DNA of 64,000 nucleotides from Sphingobacterium griseoflavum (GTDB lineage Bacteria > Bacteroidota > Bacteroidia > Sphingobacteriales > Sphingobacteriaceae). The position numbers and the translations under genes are program-made. The first letter of the stretch is position 1. Each line of letters begins with the position of its first letter. The DNA lies in the NCBI RefSeq assembly GCF_014653155.1, contig NZ_BNAF01000011.1, positions 124,001 through 188,000 of the forward strand, read 5' to 3'. Below, in pieces: positions 54,321-61,691 of the stretch. The notes below the pieces were generated by a model. That model was given only the letters and a program-made list of their open reading frames with translations, was not told where the DNA came from and searched no databases.

Positions 54321-54753
54321 TTGGTTTGACCAAGCAGATGACGGCATCAACCTGATGCTTGACTTTCCCGCGCTGAGGGTCATCAACGTCTACCTGATGC
54401 TTGCTTACGGGAGTCATTCACCTGACGACGCCGACCAGATGGATGTTTGGTCGACGCAAGCAGGTGAATGGTTGCCGCTGATGGGCATCAATGGGATGCT
54501 GTCACGTGAAGCGCTGAACCTGATGCTTGACAAAGCCACGTTGATGCTTGCCGATGGCAACCTGATGGATGAAGATGCCCTGCATTTTGTAGCCTTTTTG
54601 ATCAAATCCGATCAAATCCGATCAATTTCGATCAAATCCGATCATTTTTTCATTCGGTGGTCTACCTCTTCCTATGTTTGTTTTGTCGCTGGGCGGGAAA
54701 GCCAATGGTTCCGTTCGGGGAAGGAGCTCCCTCCGAAAAGATGGACCGGTTGA
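54199..54753 (+). CDS. ORF built of heptad-like LML repeats, unknown
   Basis: A 184-codon frame starting GTG. From residue 9 to about 135 it consists of 14-residue units, each seeded by L-M-L or Q-M-D (for example NLMLDFP, YLMLAYG, DQMDVWS, NLMLDKA, TLMLADG). A 7-residue sub-period is visible. The last 50 codons run through a 10-bp repeat that shifts frame and look non-coding. No family recognised. Base composition is GC-richer than the next genes. It may be a repeat protein, or a DNA repeat array with no protein. Confidence 0.3.
   Translation: MLLTTINTSLTVKKGFSSSSRCDLMLACTAHALDNVPQMDDWFDQADDGINLMLDFPALRVINVYLMLAYGSHSPDDADQMDVWSTQAGEWLPLMGINGMLSREALNLMLDKATLMLADGNLMDEDALHFVAFLIKSDQIRSISIKSDHFFIRWSTSSYVCFVAGRESQWFRSGKELPPKRWTG
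54223..54600 (+). repeat. Degenerate 42-bp (2 x 21 bp) repeat array
   Basis: The core CCTGATGCTTG or a close variant stands at 54267, 54309, 54351, 54393, 54435, 54477, 54519 and 54561, always 42 bases apart. CCTGATGCTTG itself is exact at 54267, 54351, 54393 and 54519. Weaker copies sit at the half-period (for example 54540). A longer copy pair exists 126 bases apart (from 54311 and 54437). Confidence 0.75.
54600..54649 (+). repeat. Five tandem 10-bp iterons (GATCAAATCC)
   Basis: GATCAAATCC at 54600, 54610 and 54630, GATCAATTTC at 54620, and a half copy GATCATTTTT at 54640. The unit equals about one DNA helical turn and each contains GATC. Confidence 0.85.
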
Positions 54754-54783
54754 TTTAACGATTTCCAGGGACAGCTATAATGA

Positions 54784-54933
54784 TGGCTATTTTTTTATAA
54801 AGCGCTCGTCGGCTTTACAAGACTGAAAGACGATGAGCTCATGGTATTGGCGAGAACGGTTCTCGGTGCCATGACAGACCATGCAAATAGAAAATGCTTA
54901 CAATTATGGTGTGAGCAAAGCGTTATAATTTAA
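54784..54933 (+). pseudogene. Fragment of a Bacteroidota helical protein
   Basis: This frame reads VGFTRLKDDELMVLARTVLG followed by AMTDHANR, which resembles the N-terminal part of a common small Bacteroidota family (pattern F-x-R-L-x-D-x-E-L-x-x-L-A-x-x-V-x-x-A-M-T). There is no start codon in the right place, and the frame stops after about 50 codons. The rest of 54754-55133 shows nothing recognisable. Confidence 0.35.
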
Positions 54934-55133
54934 GTTCTTCGTTGGCAATAAATTTAAATCCTCTCCAGATCGGAAAAGAAAAATTGGTCTTTCGTGCGAT
55001 TGGGATATAGATTTTTTTACGCTATTTTGGGTGCTATTCGATAAGAACGCAGTAGAACTAAATAGAGATATTATTGTATCACTCGAGCCTAGTGAGGGCG
55101 AAACGGTTTATTAGCTCAATCAAAGAAAAGGAA

Positions 55134-55706
55134 ATGACAGAACTACCTAATTTTACAATTCAAGCTAACGGAGATATTTCAAAAGAGTTTTTGAAAAGAG
55201 GTATCCAGTCTTTTTCTCAAGCCACCCACTATATCCAAAATATCGATTATGGAAGGAATTCAAATAAAGACGACCTAACAACCATTTTTATTGATAACAA
55301 AGGAACATGCAGTACAAAACACGCTCTCTTAAAGCAATTGGCAAAAGAGAACGAAGTTGAGGATATCAAGCTTATTCTTGGAATTTTCAAGATGAATGCT
55401 TTAAATACGCCGAAGGTTGAAAATACCTTGTCAAAGAATCTTCTGCAATACATTCCCGAAGCACATACTTACCTGAAATTTGGCAATAGTTATTTTGATT
55501 TCACTAAAAGTGGCTCATCGCCAAATGACTTTATAAATGACTTGCTTTTTGAAACAGAAATCCAGCCAAATGAAATTAATCAACATAAAATCGAAATACA
55601 TAAAGTATTTTTGGATAACTGGCTTTATAAAAATAGTAATATAGACTATTCGCTTGAAGAACTTTGGAAAATAAGGGAGCAATGTATCCAAGATTTATCA
55701 GAATAG
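55134..55706 (+). CDS. Putative transglutaminase-like protein
   Basis: A 190-residue protein. Start at 55134 (MTELPNFTIQ) is preceded by AAAGAAAAGGAA. Residues NKGTCSTKHALLKQLA place Cys59 at a helix start, and EAHTYLKFGNSYFDFT supplies His111 and Asp122. This is the order and spacing of a transglutaminase/cysteine-protease-like triad. I do not know the exact family, and the triad reading is an inference. AT-rich like the next gene, unlike the preceding repeats. No signal peptide. Confidence 0.5.
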   Translation: MTELPNFTIQANGDISKEFLKRGIQSFSQATHYIQNIDYGRNSNKDDLTTIFIDNKGTCSTKHALLKQLAKENEVEDIKLILGIFKMNALNTPKVENTLSKNLLQYIPEAHTYLKFGNSYFDFTKSGSSPNDFINDLLFETEIQPNEINQHKIEIHKVFLDNWLYKNSNIDYSLEELWKIREQCIQDLSE

Positions 55707-55744
55707 GCCGAATAACTCAGATAGATATAACAAAGAATTTAAGA

Positions 55745-56425
55745 ATGAAAATTAAAAATTTGACTTTACGAACCAACAAATTTCAAGAGGTTAAGGATTT
55801 TTATTCCAAAATTTTAGGTTTGGAAATCAATGATGAAACAGATGATACATTTAGTGTGAAAATTGGCTGGTCGATATTGAAATTTAAACAATCTACAGAG
55901 CCTTTTCTGTATCATTATTGTTTTTTAATCCCATCAAATAAGTTGCAAGAGGCTTTACACTGGATGGAAGAACGGGTCGATATTGTTGAGTTAGAGAGCG
56001 GGGAAAAAGCGGTTAACTTCGAAGATTGGAATGCTGTTTCTTTCTATTTTTATGATGGAAGTGGGAACATTTCGGAATTTATTACCCATCATGATTTAGG
56101 GAATGATATAGATAAACAATTCGATATTTCTGATGTGTTGGGTATAAGTGAAATGGGTATTGGGACCGACGATATCAAGAAAGTAAACTCAATTTTGGAA
56201 GAAAAATGCCAAACGAGATTATGGAAGGGAGACTTGAGAAGATTTGGTGCTAACGGTTCACCTGAGGGGAAATTTGTGTTGGCTAATTATAATGAAAAAG
56301 AGACTTGGTTTCCGACTCAAATAAAAATAAAACCTGTTCCTTTTGAAATAGAAATTGAAAATAATGATAAATTATATCGATTAGAATACACCGGTAGAGA
56401 GTTACGAAAAAGACAAACTGGATAG
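55745..56425 (+). CDS. VOC (glyoxalase/bleomycin-resistance fold) protein
   Basis: A 226-residue protein. Start at 55745 (MKIKNLTLRTNKFQEVKDFY) was chosen because the VOC module begins there. The first module is NLTLRTNKFQEVKDFYSKIL with GLEI. A second beta-alpha-beta module follows at about 130-190. YFYDGSGNISEFITHHDLG resembles the metal-binding end strand of the first module. VOC enzymes act on small electrophiles or cleave C-C bonds; the substrate is unknown. The coding region is AT-rich, with signs of recent transfer. Confidence 0.65.
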   Translation: MKIKNLTLRTNKFQEVKDFYSKILGLEINDETDDTFSVKIGWSILKFKQSTEPFLYHYCFLIPSNKLQEALHWMEERVDIVELESGEKAVNFEDWNAVSFYFYDGSGNISEFITHHDLGNDIDKQFDISDVLGISEMGIGTDDIKKVNSILEEKCQTRLWKGDLRRFGANGSPEGKFVLANYNEKETWFPTQIKIKPVPFEIEIENNDKLYRLEYTGRELRKRQTG

Positions 56426-56433
56426 CACTAAAT

Positions 56434-56735
56434 CCCCCCTTGGCTCATTTGTGGCTTGCGAAACGACCACATTCATCACCACCACGCAACGTTCTTATTG
56501 CTGATGTTTGCTTTAAAGGAGGTTTGATAGTATCAAACTATAAATTCAATAGGTGAGCGGACGGCATCAAGGGAATTGTCTGATTTGGTTGAAAAAGAGG
56601 TGTTAATAAGTTCGGAAACAAAAGGGGCAGGGTCATATTTCTATTTGACCAACAAATAACGCCGAAATAACGCCACGATAAAGCCAGAATGAAGCCAAGT
56701 CGTTTTCCCCCTCGCTCATTAGTGGCCTGCGGAAT
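56434..56735 (+). repeat. Direct repeat pair flanking a Fic-gene remnant
   Basis: CCCCCTTGGCTCATTTGTGG (from 56435) recurs as CCCCCTCGCTCATTAGTGG (from 56707). The similarity continues through C-T/C-TGCG-A/G-AA, about 25 of 28 positions. Between the copies lie a 17-base near-perfect palindrome (56522-56538) and a gene fragment. The region 56426-56896 holds no intact gene. Confidence 0.6.
56531..56659 (+). pseudogene. C-terminal fragment of a Fic-family protein
   Basis: A frame without start reads NSIGERTASRELSDLVEKEV, then LISSETKGAGSYFYLTNK and a stop. This is the winged-helix C-terminus seen in many Fic-domain AMP-transferases. An in-frame TAG stands directly upstream at 56528, and no HPFxxGNG Fic core is present. 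So only the last 42 codons survive. Confidence 0.6.
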
Positions 56736-56896
56736 CCCACCGCTCTTGCCCGTGGCTGTTCTCGCTTTGGGCATTTAAGGGTTTGGTTTGGCGACCTAAT
56801 TCTATGAAAAAAGAGGATTGCTGTTAGCTAGTAATTTTCGTGTCTTTATGATACCAAAGTACATGGACTGATTGGAAAAGGTTCTATCAGGAAATA

Positions 56897-58237
56897 CTAA
56901 TTATTTTTTGTTCTGTTCTGCCGCGATTCAGCGATACCTGAAATATACTTAACCTTTTCAATCTTAGCAGAACAATTGTTAAACTTATCAATATACTTAT
57001 CCGTTCCGAAATTATCAATAGGAATATCTGAATAACCAAAATCTTTCTGTACAGAAATAAAAGGATGAAAAACGTACTTATTTGCAGTCATAGACGAAAA
57101 TTTTAAATCTGCCGCATCCGTTTCATTGAAATCAGCAGTTAACATTTGATCAAAGAAACGGTTATAAACAATTGTAAATTGGGTGCATTGAAAACTACTA
57201 ATCCAACATAGATGATCATTTGCAGGAATAACCTGTTCCGTGCTAGAAATTCCACCAAGAATTAAATCCGCACCAAGGAAACTTCCTTGAATTATTGCAT
57301 CAAAAAGTATTTTACTTTGATATCCGTCACAGAATACGTGGTCATCTTCACAAATCAAGATTACTTCATCATCCCGTTCTACCGCCAACTGAACTACTTT
57401 TTGTATGCTTTTCCAAAGTCCCATAGCTCCATTCGAATCTTTTATTGCTTTTACTATGGTGACATCAAACTCTGTTCGGCCAGCAAATTGTTGTTGTATA
57501 TGAAGCAATCGATCGGATCGATGAGGCAAGTTAATTATATATGTTGGTAACTGAATGTCGGTATCAACAGCAATTTTATCAAATATTTGTTTCGATCGCT
57601 GAATGTGTGTAATAACATTTTTTATCGATTGCCATCTTTCATTTGTTATTTCAAACAAACGCGAGACTATAGCTGGCGCGTTATTTTTTGGTGTAACGTC
57701 AGAATAACCAAAATCACGTTGAATAGACAACATAGGGACAGAAACAAAAATTTTATCAGAAAGATTGCACATCCACTTATCGGTGATATCATCTTGTTCG
57801 AAGGGAGAGTCTAAAATGCGTTCAAAGAATGAAGAGTATATAATTAAAAATTGTGTTCCTGTAAAATTATTCACCCAATATAGATCATCTTCAATATGCA
57901 CTCCATAGTCAAACCAGCTCACGCCCCCTAAAAAGGCATCTGCATTATACTTTCGCAGACGCTTAAGATAGTTTATGAAGACATCTTTATTATAAAAATT
58001 GGTAAATTGATGATCATCTTCACATATGAGAACAAAAGGCAGCTTTTGTTCATGTGCTTGATTTATAATGGTATATAGTGATTTGTAAAGGCCAATGGCC
58101 GGTATAGTGTCCTCAATAGCATTAAAAAACTTTATATTAAATTCGGGGCGGCTAAGAAATTGCTCCTTTACATATACTTTCCTATCCTTTCTTTTTTCTA
58201 GATTAATAATATATGTAGGTATTTTATTGGAATACAT
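56897..58237 (-). CDS. Tandem-duplicated GT25-like glycosyltransferase
   Basis: A 446-residue protein made of two homologous halves offset by 224 residues. Each half starts with PTYIINL-x-x-R-x-DR (7-19, 231-243). Each has ICEDDH (EDD at 73-75 and 297-299), a nucleotide-sugar/metal motif, and ends near DFGYSD (175-180 and 399-404). This is the LPS-type family-25 pattern. No signal peptide or membrane helix, so cytoplasmic. It follows a TlpA-like gene and a Cys-rich peptide gene; it may glycosylate that peptide or a surface glycan. Confidence 0.75.
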   Translation of the reverse strand: MYSNKIPTYIINLEKRKDRKVYVKEQFLSRPEFNIKFFNAIEDTIPAIGLYKSLYTIINQAHEQKLPFVLICEDDHQFTNFYNKDVFINYLKRLRKYNADAFLGGVSWFDYGVHIEDDLYWVNNFTGTQFLIIYSSFFERILDSPFEQDDITDKWMCNLSDKIFVSVPMLSIQRDFGYSDVTPKNNAPAIVSRLFEITNERWQSIKNVITHIQRSKQIFDKIAVDTDIQLPTYIINLPHRSDRLLHIQQQFAGRTEFDVTIVKAIKDSNGAMGLWKSIQKVVQLAVERDDEVILICEDDHVFCDGYQSKILFDAIIQGSFLGADLILGGISSTEQVIPANDHLCWISSFQCTQFTIVYNRFFDQMLTADFNETDAADLKFSSMTANKYVFHPFISVQKDFGYSDIPIDNFGTDKYIDKFNNCSAKIEKVKYISGIAESRQNRTKNN

Positions 58238-58333
58238 ATGAAAAGTGATGTTGTTAAGTTTAAAGAATATAAAATTTTCTTTGTAATACTTTGATTATCC
58301 TATGCCATCTATTCATATAAGAATCAACATTAC

Positions 58334-59860
58334 TTATTCTAGAAGACCGTTAATCATCTCTTTTACTCTGTCATTTCCGGGAAAGGCTGAAAATTTATTA
58401 ATGAGTACGCCCTCTTTGTTATATAACAGATAGGACGGAATATACTCAAAATCAAAATGTTTCATCAGGTAATTCCATTGAGATTCTGTCAAGTAATAAT
58501 GCTCGTCACCTATTCCAATTATTCTCTCTTCCCACAGCTTTTTTGGTGAAGATTCATTTGTGAGATACACAAACACGACATCCTTATCGCGAAAATCACC
58601 CTTTGTACTTCTGAATTGTTTGATTGCATCCAGACATGGAGCACACCATGTTGCCCAAAGGTCAATAAATACAACCTTGTTCTTATATGTAGCAACAATA
58701 GCCTCCATGATCTTGTTTTCTTGCACAGAATGGACATCATTGACGACAACAGGTGATTTTACTTTGTCCAGTTCCAAAACCTCTTGGTTTTTCTTCAATA
58801 GAATTTTCGCTATTTCATCATTTTTCCAATAACGGGCTATATTCTCTTTTTGTTTTTCGCTTAGCGGTTTCACCTGCACATTTAGTTGTCGGCCATAGGC
58901 ATTGGCCGCTAAAATATCATAATATGGACCGTCCTCAAATCCGACCAAATCAGCTAAAATAGCTTTCACGCTTGCCAACCAGGATGGGATATCGTTTTCT
59001 CCAATAACTGGAATTCCCAAAACTTCGTTTCGAAGAATTAAATCCTGAAATTCAGCGAATGTGAAGGTTTGGAGGTATTGCGGATCATTGAGGCTAAAGT
59101 CTTTCAAAAAACGAAAATATGACCTATCAATCTTCTGAATTTCAGGTGTATTGACCTGATCACGAGTTGCGTTACGATAATTACGCTTCATCTGTCTTTC
59201 GTAATCGAAGACATCTCCCGTATATACGAATAAACGATAATCTTTAGCTATAAACCCTTTAAACTCCTTGGAGAATAATTTATCGTTATCTACGAATTGT
59301 GCCAATCTTTTAGATACAGTACTTTGAACAGTATCCAAGAACTCATCTGCACTTACATTATACAAATGTGGGTATTTCCAATTTGGGTCATTAGGTCTAT
59401 AATCAATCATTTTGTTTAACACCTCCATGCTTTGTATCATATCGTACTTATTCATGTCAGGCGTAACCTCAATGTTTTTGAAATCACGGTTTGAGTTATA
59501 AGCTATATCAATGTAAGTAGAATCATTATTTTTTGATCTGATTATAAGTGACTTGCGTGGATTTATACTTGTATACAAACCAATAACAGAACTCTCGGTT
59601 TCCATATCAAAGTCCAGTGAGAATTTGCCCGATTGGTCGGCGAGAATTTCTTTTCTAACATTTTCTCCGGAAACTGGATGTACAACGGTAATAGTTACCG
59701 TAATGCTATCCTTATCTTGCCCGTCAGGAGTGGTGATTCTTCCTGTTATTTTGGAAGTACCGGCGACGATGGTTGTTGTGTCTGTATTTATCTCTGTTGT
59801 CTGGTTACACGACGAAAAGAACAAAATACTACATACGAAAAGACGTTTTATTTTAATCAT
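58334..59860 (-). CDS. TlpA-family thiol-disulfide oxidoreductase lipoprotein
   Basis: A 508-residue lipoprotein (lipobox FFSSC, Cys18). Residues 35-120 form a beta-sandwich (SKITGRITTPDGQDKDSITV) as in DUF4369-like TlpA proteins. A helical middle region follows. The thioredoxin-like domain from about 370 has the active site WCAPC (Cys406, Cys409) in VFIDLWATWCAPCL. It works in the periplasm. The adjacent Cys-rich peptide gene 56 bp upstream makes disulfide formation in that peptide a plausible job. Confidence 0.85.
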   Translation of the reverse strand: MIKIKRLFVCSILFFSSCNQTTEINTDTTTIVAGTSKITGRITTPDGQDKDSITVTITVVHPVSGENVRKEILADQSGKFSLDFDMETESSVIGLYTSINPRKSLIIRSKNNDSTYIDIAYNSNRDFKNIEVTPDMNKYDMIQSMEVLNKMIDYRPNDPNWKYPHLYNVSADEFLDTVQSTVSKRLAQFVDNDKLFSKEFKGFIAKDYRLFVYTGDVFDYERQMKRNYRNATRDQVNTPEIQKIDRSYFRFLKDFSLNDPQYLQTFTFAEFQDLILRNEVLGIPVIGENDIPSWLASVKAILADLVGFEDGPYYDILAANAYGRQLNVQVKPLSEKQKENIARYWKNDEIAKILLKKNQEVLELDKVKSPVVVNDVHSVQENKIMEAIVATYKNKVVFIDLWATWCAPCLDAIKQFRSTKGDFRDKDVVFVYLTNESSPKKLWEERIIGIGDEHYYLTESQWNYLMKHFDFEYIPSYLLYNKEGVLINKFSAFPGNDRVKEMINGLLE

Positions 59861-59878
59861 TGTTGTCTTGATTTAAAT

Positions 59879-59909
59879 CCCGGCAAAATTTTAAAAATTC
59901 TGCCGGGAT
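59879..59909 (-). terminator. Hairpin between peptide gene and TlpA-like gene
   Basis: TCCCGGCA (59879-59886) pairs with TGCCGGGA (59902-59909), extended by five A/T pairs. It starts 8 bases after the peptide stop. Read leftward it is followed by TTTAAATC, not a long T run, so it may end only part of the transcripts or stabilise the peptide mRNA. Confidence 0.6.
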
Positions 59910-59916
59910 AAAGTGA

Positions 59917-60279
59917 TTAGGTAAATAAAGTATCTGCGCAATACAACTCACTAGCCATACGGTGCCGACAATATCCTGAGTAAGACATGCCTTGATAGGT
60001 CCACGAACAAGGATCATACTCTTTCTTGCCTACACAAGCGGTCATCTTAGGATTAGGGTCGCTTGGGCCAGATCCAGTAGCTTCCATACATTGATTATGT
60101 GGATATGAAAAATAATACCCATTGTTACAAACACACTTAGAGAGGAGTGAATCATAATGTGCGTTTGCTCCACAATACTGTTCGCTTCCAGTATAACCAG
60201 CAAATACCTCCTTCAACTCCTTTCTGGAGAGCTGCTTTACTTCCTTGAGGTTTAAGTTTTTTAATGAAATCTTTTTCAT
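59917..60279 (-). CDS. Cys-rich secreted peptide with Bacteroidota leader
   Basis: A 120-residue precursor. The first 27 residues (LKNLNLKEVKQLSRKELKEV then FAG) match the leader type KxLSRxELKxVxGG used in Bacteroidota for peptides cut by C39-type transporters; here the double-Gly site reads AG. The rest holds eight Cys, with an EGF-like piece (CVCNNGYYFSYPHNQC) and a C-terminal half rich in Tyr, Ser and Met. It leads a cluster with a TlpA-like protein and a GT25-like enzyme. Function may be bacteriocin-like or signalling; not known. Confidence 0.6.
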   Translation of the reverse strand: MKKISLKNLNLKEVKQLSRKELKEVFAGYTGSEQYCGANAHYDSLLSKCVCNNGYYFSYPHNQCMEATGSGPSDPNPKMTACVGKKEYDPCSWTYQGMSYSGYCRHRMASELYCADTLFT

Positions 60280-60290
60280 TGGATTTGTTT

Positions 60291-60652
60291 TTATTTATGA
60301 CTTGTAAGCATTATTGCGGCCACTTTGGTGAGCCGTTCCCCTATCATTGCCTGCTCCCGGAGTCGGCAACAATGTTTTGTATCTTTTCTTCTACCTTCCT
60401 TTTGTATTGAACAGATGAAAGGTGTCTCGAACTCGGCATAACTGTGCTGCCTTTGCGTGTAGCAGCAGATTCTATTCCACATGCAAACATTCTGTATTTT
60501 AGTGCAAGCACCGATGGGAACTCAGATTGGTTCTCCAACGTATCGGGCAGGTCAAACTTTGTAAAGTTGACGTTTAGTCCCTGTAACAGATAATAACAGG
60601 TCTTGAAAAGGTTATTTTTTCTTTTATCAGAGGGTAAAGATTGTGTTTCCAT
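60291..60652 (-). pseudogene. Frameshifted remnant of a C39-like peptidase/VKOR protein
   Basis: The first frame (start 60652) reads LFKTCYYLLQGLNVNFTKFD, then SEFPSVLALKYRMFACGIES, like the start of C39-like/vitamin-K-epoxide-reductase fusion proteins. The resemblance shifts to another frame near 60460 (SYAEFETPFICSIQKEG) and back near 60400. At least two frameshifts and loss of the remainder make it a pseudogene. It may once have been the processing or disulfide partner of the adjacent peptide. Confidence 0.5.
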
Positions 60653-60910
60653 AAAGCATTTATATCTGGTTATTGGTTTAAAGTTAATTAAAAATATTTT
60701 TGGAACAATATTTTTAAAAGTATATTTTTAATTTGCCTACATTTGGTAAAATATATATTCATCAAGCAATACATAAGAATTTTTTGCTTTTGGAGAGAAA
60801 GTCGTTTAAAGGTTTATTTAAAAAAACTTCCCTTTGTTGGGGATATTAAATATGATAGACCAGCATTACTGACTGCGTATTATTTGACGCTTGTTTAAAA
60901 TAAAAATTAA
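60653..60910. other. AT-rich spacer, no gene seen
   Basis: These 258 bases are very AT-rich with runs of A and T. No ORF, RNA gene or clear promoter was recognised. Confidence 0.4.
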
Positions 60911-61012
60911 ATGCGACATATCCTTATATTGGCCTCTTTGCTCTGCCTAATCAATATCGCCCAGACCCAGATTCCATTGCATCTGGATAGCTGTTTTATG
61001 CGTTTGCAATAA
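60911..61012 (+). pseudogene. N-terminal fragment resembling a TolC-family protein
   Basis: A 33-codon frame starts with a signal peptide (RHILILASLLCLINIAQTQ). It continues PLHLDSCFMRLQ and stops. Outer-membrane efflux proteins of Bacteroidota begin with a signal peptide followed by LxLDSCxxLA. The gene is cut at the border of the IS66 remnant, as if interrupted by insertion. Evidence is short. Confidence 0.35.
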
Positions 61013-61167
61013 GAGCCGAAACGTTTTCTTTACTGCGCGAATACCAATAATAAAAGGTGGCCTCATTTTATCTCTTTTTCAGCGCGGTATCGTTTCGTGC
61101 TCATACCGCTTTGTTGCCAGTCTGCTATCATAGCAAACATCTGCACTCTTTTTTCTTCTTTACTCAT
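60996..61167 (-). pseudogene. Frameshifted IS66-type accessory gene (tnpA) remnant
   Basis: From 61167 leftward the frame reads SKEEKRVQMFAMIADWQQSG and STKRYRAEKEI, then stops. In the +1 frame it continues EATFYYWYSRSKENVSALIA to a stop at 60996. Together they match the small IS66-family accessory protein (charged start, W-x-x-SG, F-Y-W). One frameshift near 61068 inactivates it. No transposase tnpC is present. Confidence 0.55.
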
Positions 61168-61345
61168 ATAGTAGAGCTCCACATTAGGCATCGCTCAAAA
61201 GATATGTACTTGATAGGGCGGATACAAAGGTATGGCTAGAGGTGGTCGCCAGGAAATAGCCGCTTTAGTTAGATGGTGAACATGGCTGTTCGACTTGATT
61301 GGTTACGAAGGGTTCATTTGCACAGTTCCTAAAGCATTTCGATAA

Positions 61346-61615
61346 GTTAGAGCGAGAAAGATCCCCGTTGTATCCAACCAACAAATGAATGGCTATCAAA
61401 CAGAGACTGCCACAATCTGCAGAATAGAGAAGAACATAACTTTTCATATTGCCGGATATACCTCTGCCACTACGGTGACGTTGGGAAACGGGAGTCAAAT
61501 AGAAAGTGTGTTCAAGATGCTCGGAGATACTAGTATCCGCACTACGGAGGTCTATGTGCCGGTAGTAGATAAAAAAATGTGCGAGGATGTGGAGAAGCCT
61601 ATTAATCAATTTTAA
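61346..61615 (+). pseudogene. C-terminal remnant of a tyrosine recombinase
   Basis: The frame reads PVVSNQQMNGYQTETATICR, then ITFHIAGYTSATTVTLGNG and FKMLGDTSIRTTEVYVPVVD, ending NQF. It aligns with Bacteroidota integrases: SNQKMNGYLKEI, LTFHxARHTFATT, MLGHTxIxTTxxYA. The catalytic HxxR has become HIAG and GH is now GD, while the Tyr survives. No N-terminal part is seen, so it is dead. It fits the decayed mobile-element setting between tRNA-Pro and cas9. Confidence 0.65.
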
Positions 61616-61691
61616 TATAGCGTACCCATAATTGTGGGTTTTTGTAAAAATTGCTAATTTGATAGCACATTGGTCGACAGGTGATTTTAAA

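Noticed and set aside
56538..56774. A 78-codon minus-strand ORF in the Fic-remnant region
   Set aside because: It lies opposite the Fic fragment and one direct repeat and has no recognisable content.
61265..61609. A 114-codon minus-strand ORF opposite the recombinase remnant
   Set aside because: The plus strand has clear integrase similarity; the minus frame does not resemble anything.
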